Both the position numbers and the translations under genes were made by a program. The notes beneath the pieces were generated by a model. That model was not told the DNA's origin and ran no database searches. It saw nothing but the letters and a program-made list of their open reading frames with translations. From CBDFHV01 sp965247705 (GTDB lineage Bacteria > Pseudomonadota > Alphaproteobacteria > Rhodospirillales > CAMCUA01), in the NCBI GenBank assembly GCA_965247705.1, contig CBDFHV010000031.1, positions 39,229 through 103,228 on the forward strand: a stretch of DNA of 64,000 bases, in the 5' to 3' direction. This document shows positions 61,968 to 64,000 of the stretch, piece after piece (the stretch's first letter is position 1; each line of letters starts with the position of its first letter).

Positions 61968-63134
61968 ATGATCCCCTGCATCGTCGGCTGGAGCCATACC
62001 TCGTTTGGCAAGCACCTGGATGACGACGTCGAATCCCTGGTCGTCCGGGCCGCCCGCGCCGCCCTGACCGATGCGGGCCTCGAGGCAAGCGACGTGGACG
62101 AGATCTTCCTCGGCCAGTTCAACGCCGGGCTTGACCCCCAGGAGTTCCCGTCGTCCCTGGTCCTGCAGGCCGACGACGGGTTCCGATTCAAGCCCTCCAC
62201 CCGGGTGGAGAATGCCTGTGCCTCGGGCTCGGCAGCGATCTATCGCGGCCTCGACAGCGTTGCCGCCCGGCGGTCGCGTTTCGTGCTCGTGGTCGGGGTC
62301 GAGAAAATGACGGCGACGACCGCCGAGCGCATGGGCGAGGCCTTGCTCGGCGCCAGCTACCGCAAGGAAGAGGGGAAGGATGGGGCGGGATTCGCCGGGA
62401 TTTTCGGCCATCTCACCGAAAGCTATTTTCAGAGACATGGCGACCAAAGCGAAGCCCTCGCCCACATCGCCGCCAAGAACCATCGCAACGGCGCCGCCAA
62501 CCCGCTGGCCCACATCCGCAAGGATCTGGGCGTCGAATTCTGCCGTCATGCGTCGGAGAAGAACCCGCTGATCGCCGGCCCCCTCAAGCGCACCGACTGC
62601 TCCCCGGTCTCCGATGGCGCCTCGGCCGTGGTGCTGGCCGACGCGGAGACGGCCTTGGCCATGGACAAGGCGGTGGTGTTCCGCGCCGCCCAGCAGGTCA
62701 ACGACTTCCTGCCCATGAGCAAGCGCGATCCCCTTCGCTTCGACGGCTGTCGGGAGGCCTGGCGACGGGCCTTGGACCGCTCGGGGCTTGCCTTGGACGA
62801 CATCAGCCTGGTGGAGACCCACGACTGCTTTACCATCGCCGAACTGATCGAATACGAGGCCATGGGCCTGGTTCCCCACGGCCATGGCGCCCAGGCCATC
62901 CTCGAAGGATGGACCCAGCGGGACGGCAAACTGCCGATCAACCCGTCGGGCGGGTTGAAGGCCATGGGACACCCGGTCGGCGCCACCGGGGTGTCCATGC
63001 ACGTGTTGGCGTCCATGCAATTGACCGAGACCGCCGAGGACATCCAGGTTCCCGGCGCCCGCCTGGCCGGCGTCTTCAATATGGGCGGCGTCGCCGTCGC
63101 CAACTACGTCAGCATCCTCGAGCGCTTGCGCTAG
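61968..63134 (+). CDS. Thiolase-like acyl-CoA acetyltransferase (SCP2-type)
   Basis: 388 residues from ATG 61968 (CGGAGA upstream). Thiolase fold: nucleophilic Cys in ENACASGSAAIYRG (about 84), HDCFTIAELIEYE (His and Cys) and GGLKAMGHPVGATG (His). It most resembles thiolase-like proteins of the SCP2/acetyl-CoA acetyltransferase group that act in degradative or CoA-thioester pathways. It precedes the acyl-CoA synthetase gene by 12 bp, so the pair could activate and process a carboxylic acid. Confidence 0.93.
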   Translation: MIPCIVGWSHTSFGKHLDDDVESLVVRAARAALTDAGLEASDVDEIFLGQFNAGLDPQEFPSSLVLQADDGFRFKPSTRVENACASGSAAIYRGLDSVAARRSRFVLVVGVEKMTATTAERMGEALLGASYRKEEGKDGAGFAGIFGHLTESYFQRHGDQSEALAHIAAKNHRNGAANPLAHIRKDLGVEFCRHASEKNPLIAGPLKRTDCSPVSDGASAVVLADAETALAMDKAVVFRAAQQVNDFLPMSKRDPLRFDGCREAWRRALDRSGLALDDISLVETHDCFTIAELIEYEAMGLVPHGHGAQAILEGWTQRDGKLPINPSGGLKAMGHPVGATGVSMHVLASMQLTETAEDIQVPGARLAGVFNMGGVAVANYVSILERLR

Positions 63135-63146
63135 ATTTTTGGACCC

Positions 63147-64000
63147 ATGGAAACCGGCACCGAAAACGAGGTGGCCTGGCGGCCGAGCGCCGACATTATC
63201 GCCGACGCCAACCTGACCCGTTTCATGGCCGCCCACGGCATTGCCGATTACGACGCGCTCCTGGCGAAGTCCGACTCCGACCCGGAATGGTTCTGGGACA
63301 CGGTCATTCGCCACTTCGGCATTCGTTTCTACAAGCCCTACGAGCGCATCATGGACACGTCCCAGGGCTTGCCCTGGACCCGCTGGTGCGTCGGCGGAAC
63401 CACCAACATCGTCCTCAACTGCCTGGACGCCCACCAGGACCATGGGCGCGAGGCGGTGGTCTGGGGAGGCCGAAGACGGCCAGATCCGGACCTGGACAGT
63501 GGGAGATCTAAAGGCCGAAACAGCCCGTTTGGCCGCTGGCCTCGCATCCCTCGGCATCGGCAAGGGGGACGTTGTCGCCCTTTTCATGCCGATGCTGCCG
63601 GAGACTGTGGCCGCCTTTTTCGCTATCGCCAAGATCGGCGCCATCGTGCAGCCGCTTTTTTCCGGCTTTGGCGCCGACTCCGTGGCCAGCCGCATGAACG
63701 ACGCCGGCGCCGTTGCCGCCGTGACCGTAGACACGACCCGGCGCCGCGGCAAGACGGTGCGGATGAAAGAGATCCTCGATCAGGCGGCGGCGCGGGTGCC
63801 GTCCCTGGCCCACGTGATCTGTTTGCCGAGGCGCCGGCGTGGATGCGCCATCGGCCCCGGGCCGGGACCACGACTGGCACGCCCTCACCCGGGGTCGGCC
63901 GGACGAGGCGCCGACGGCGGAGATGCCGGCGGATTCGCCCTTCATGATCGTCTTCACGTCGGGAACGACGGGCCCGGCGAAGGGGACCGTCCATACCCAC
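63147..64000 (+). pseudogene. AMP-forming acyl-CoA synthetase, two frameshifts and cut off by the window
   Basis: Frame 1 (63147-63470) reads an acetyl-CoA-synthetase-like N-terminus ending EAVVWGG. An extra C near 63470-63471 shifts to a frame that continues EDGQIRTWTVGDLKAE and FMPMLPETVAAFFAIAKIGA to VICLPR. An additional base near 63829-63833 then shifts to AGVDAP and, near the end, SPFMIVFTSGTTGPAKGTVHTH, the ATP-binding P-loop. Deleting one base at each site gives one uninterrupted ACS-type protein. It may be a real pseudogene or sequence error. The 3' part is outside the window. Confidence 0.85.

Overview
The window is G+C-rich bacterial chromosome made almost entirely of core genes. 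Protein sequences and gene order (dnaA-dnaN-recF-gyrB next to rpsT; mutM-ubiE-coaBC-dut; fabA-fabB-fabI-irr; metK-trmB / rimP-nusA-ylxR-infB-rbfA-truB-rpsO-pnp; tsaB / mucR / fur / miaB-phoH-ybeY-corC-lnt; glnD-murJ-trpS) point to an alphaproteobacterium, most likely of Rhodospirillales type. Irr, MucR and the small Xre regulator beside metK are also alphaproteobacterial signatures. I see no phage, transposase, CRISPR array, rRNA or convincing tRNA.

Layout. 1-12.1 kb (mostly minus strand): the end of a membrane methyltransferase, a class A penicillin-binding protein, a pentapeptide-repeat gene directly behind gyrB, the replication cluster gyrB-recF-dnaN-dnaA joined by 4-bp stop/start overlaps, an AT-rich dnaA/rpsT spacer, rpsT with a clear promoter and terminator, a crotonase with an internal deletion, a small secreted protein, and mutM. 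12.2-15.5 kb (plus): ubiE, coaBC, dut, moeB/thiF-like. 15.5-20.4 kb: a D-2-hydroxyacid dehydrogenase, an SH3-like secreted protein, then a minus-strand redox cluster of rubrerythrin, a heterodisulfide-reductase-like Fe-S protein and DUF3501, preceded by a perfect FNR-type palindrome and the irr gene. 20.4-24 kb: fabI, fabB, fabA, palindromic repeats, and a glycerophosphodiester phosphodiesterase. 24-38.3 kb: pnp through rimP, trmB, metK, xre (with a tandem operator-like element upstream) and lnt. 38.4-44.2 kb: corC, ybeY, phoH, miaB, fur, mucR, tsaB. 44.4-52.3 kb: polysaccharide deacetylase, Bax-like glucosaminidase, trpS, murJ, glnD. 52.4-64 kb: more accessory content, with dehydrogenases, two tandem DMT transporters, a glycine-zipper lipoprotein, msrB with a tandem partial duplication, an exonuclease, ybaB, frameshifted recR, SirB1-like and BON proteins, a thiolase-like protein, and a truncated, twice-frameshifted acyl-CoA synthetase.

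How it fits together. The genes cover replication start-up and recombination, transcription/translation factors (NusA, IF-2, RbfA, RimP, TruB, S15, PNPase), tRNA modification (MiaB, TsaB, TrmB), unsaturated fatty acid synthesis, envelope assembly (PBP1A, MurJ, Lnt, Bax) and nitrogen sensing (GlnD). The least understood part is the FNR-box / rubrerythrin / Fe-S / DUF3501 operon downstream of irr.

Caution. Four structural oddities (three apparent +1 C frameshifts, one 267/258-bp tandem duplication, one loss of about 20 codons in a crotonase) could be real decay or sequencing/assembly errors. Read-level checking would separate these.
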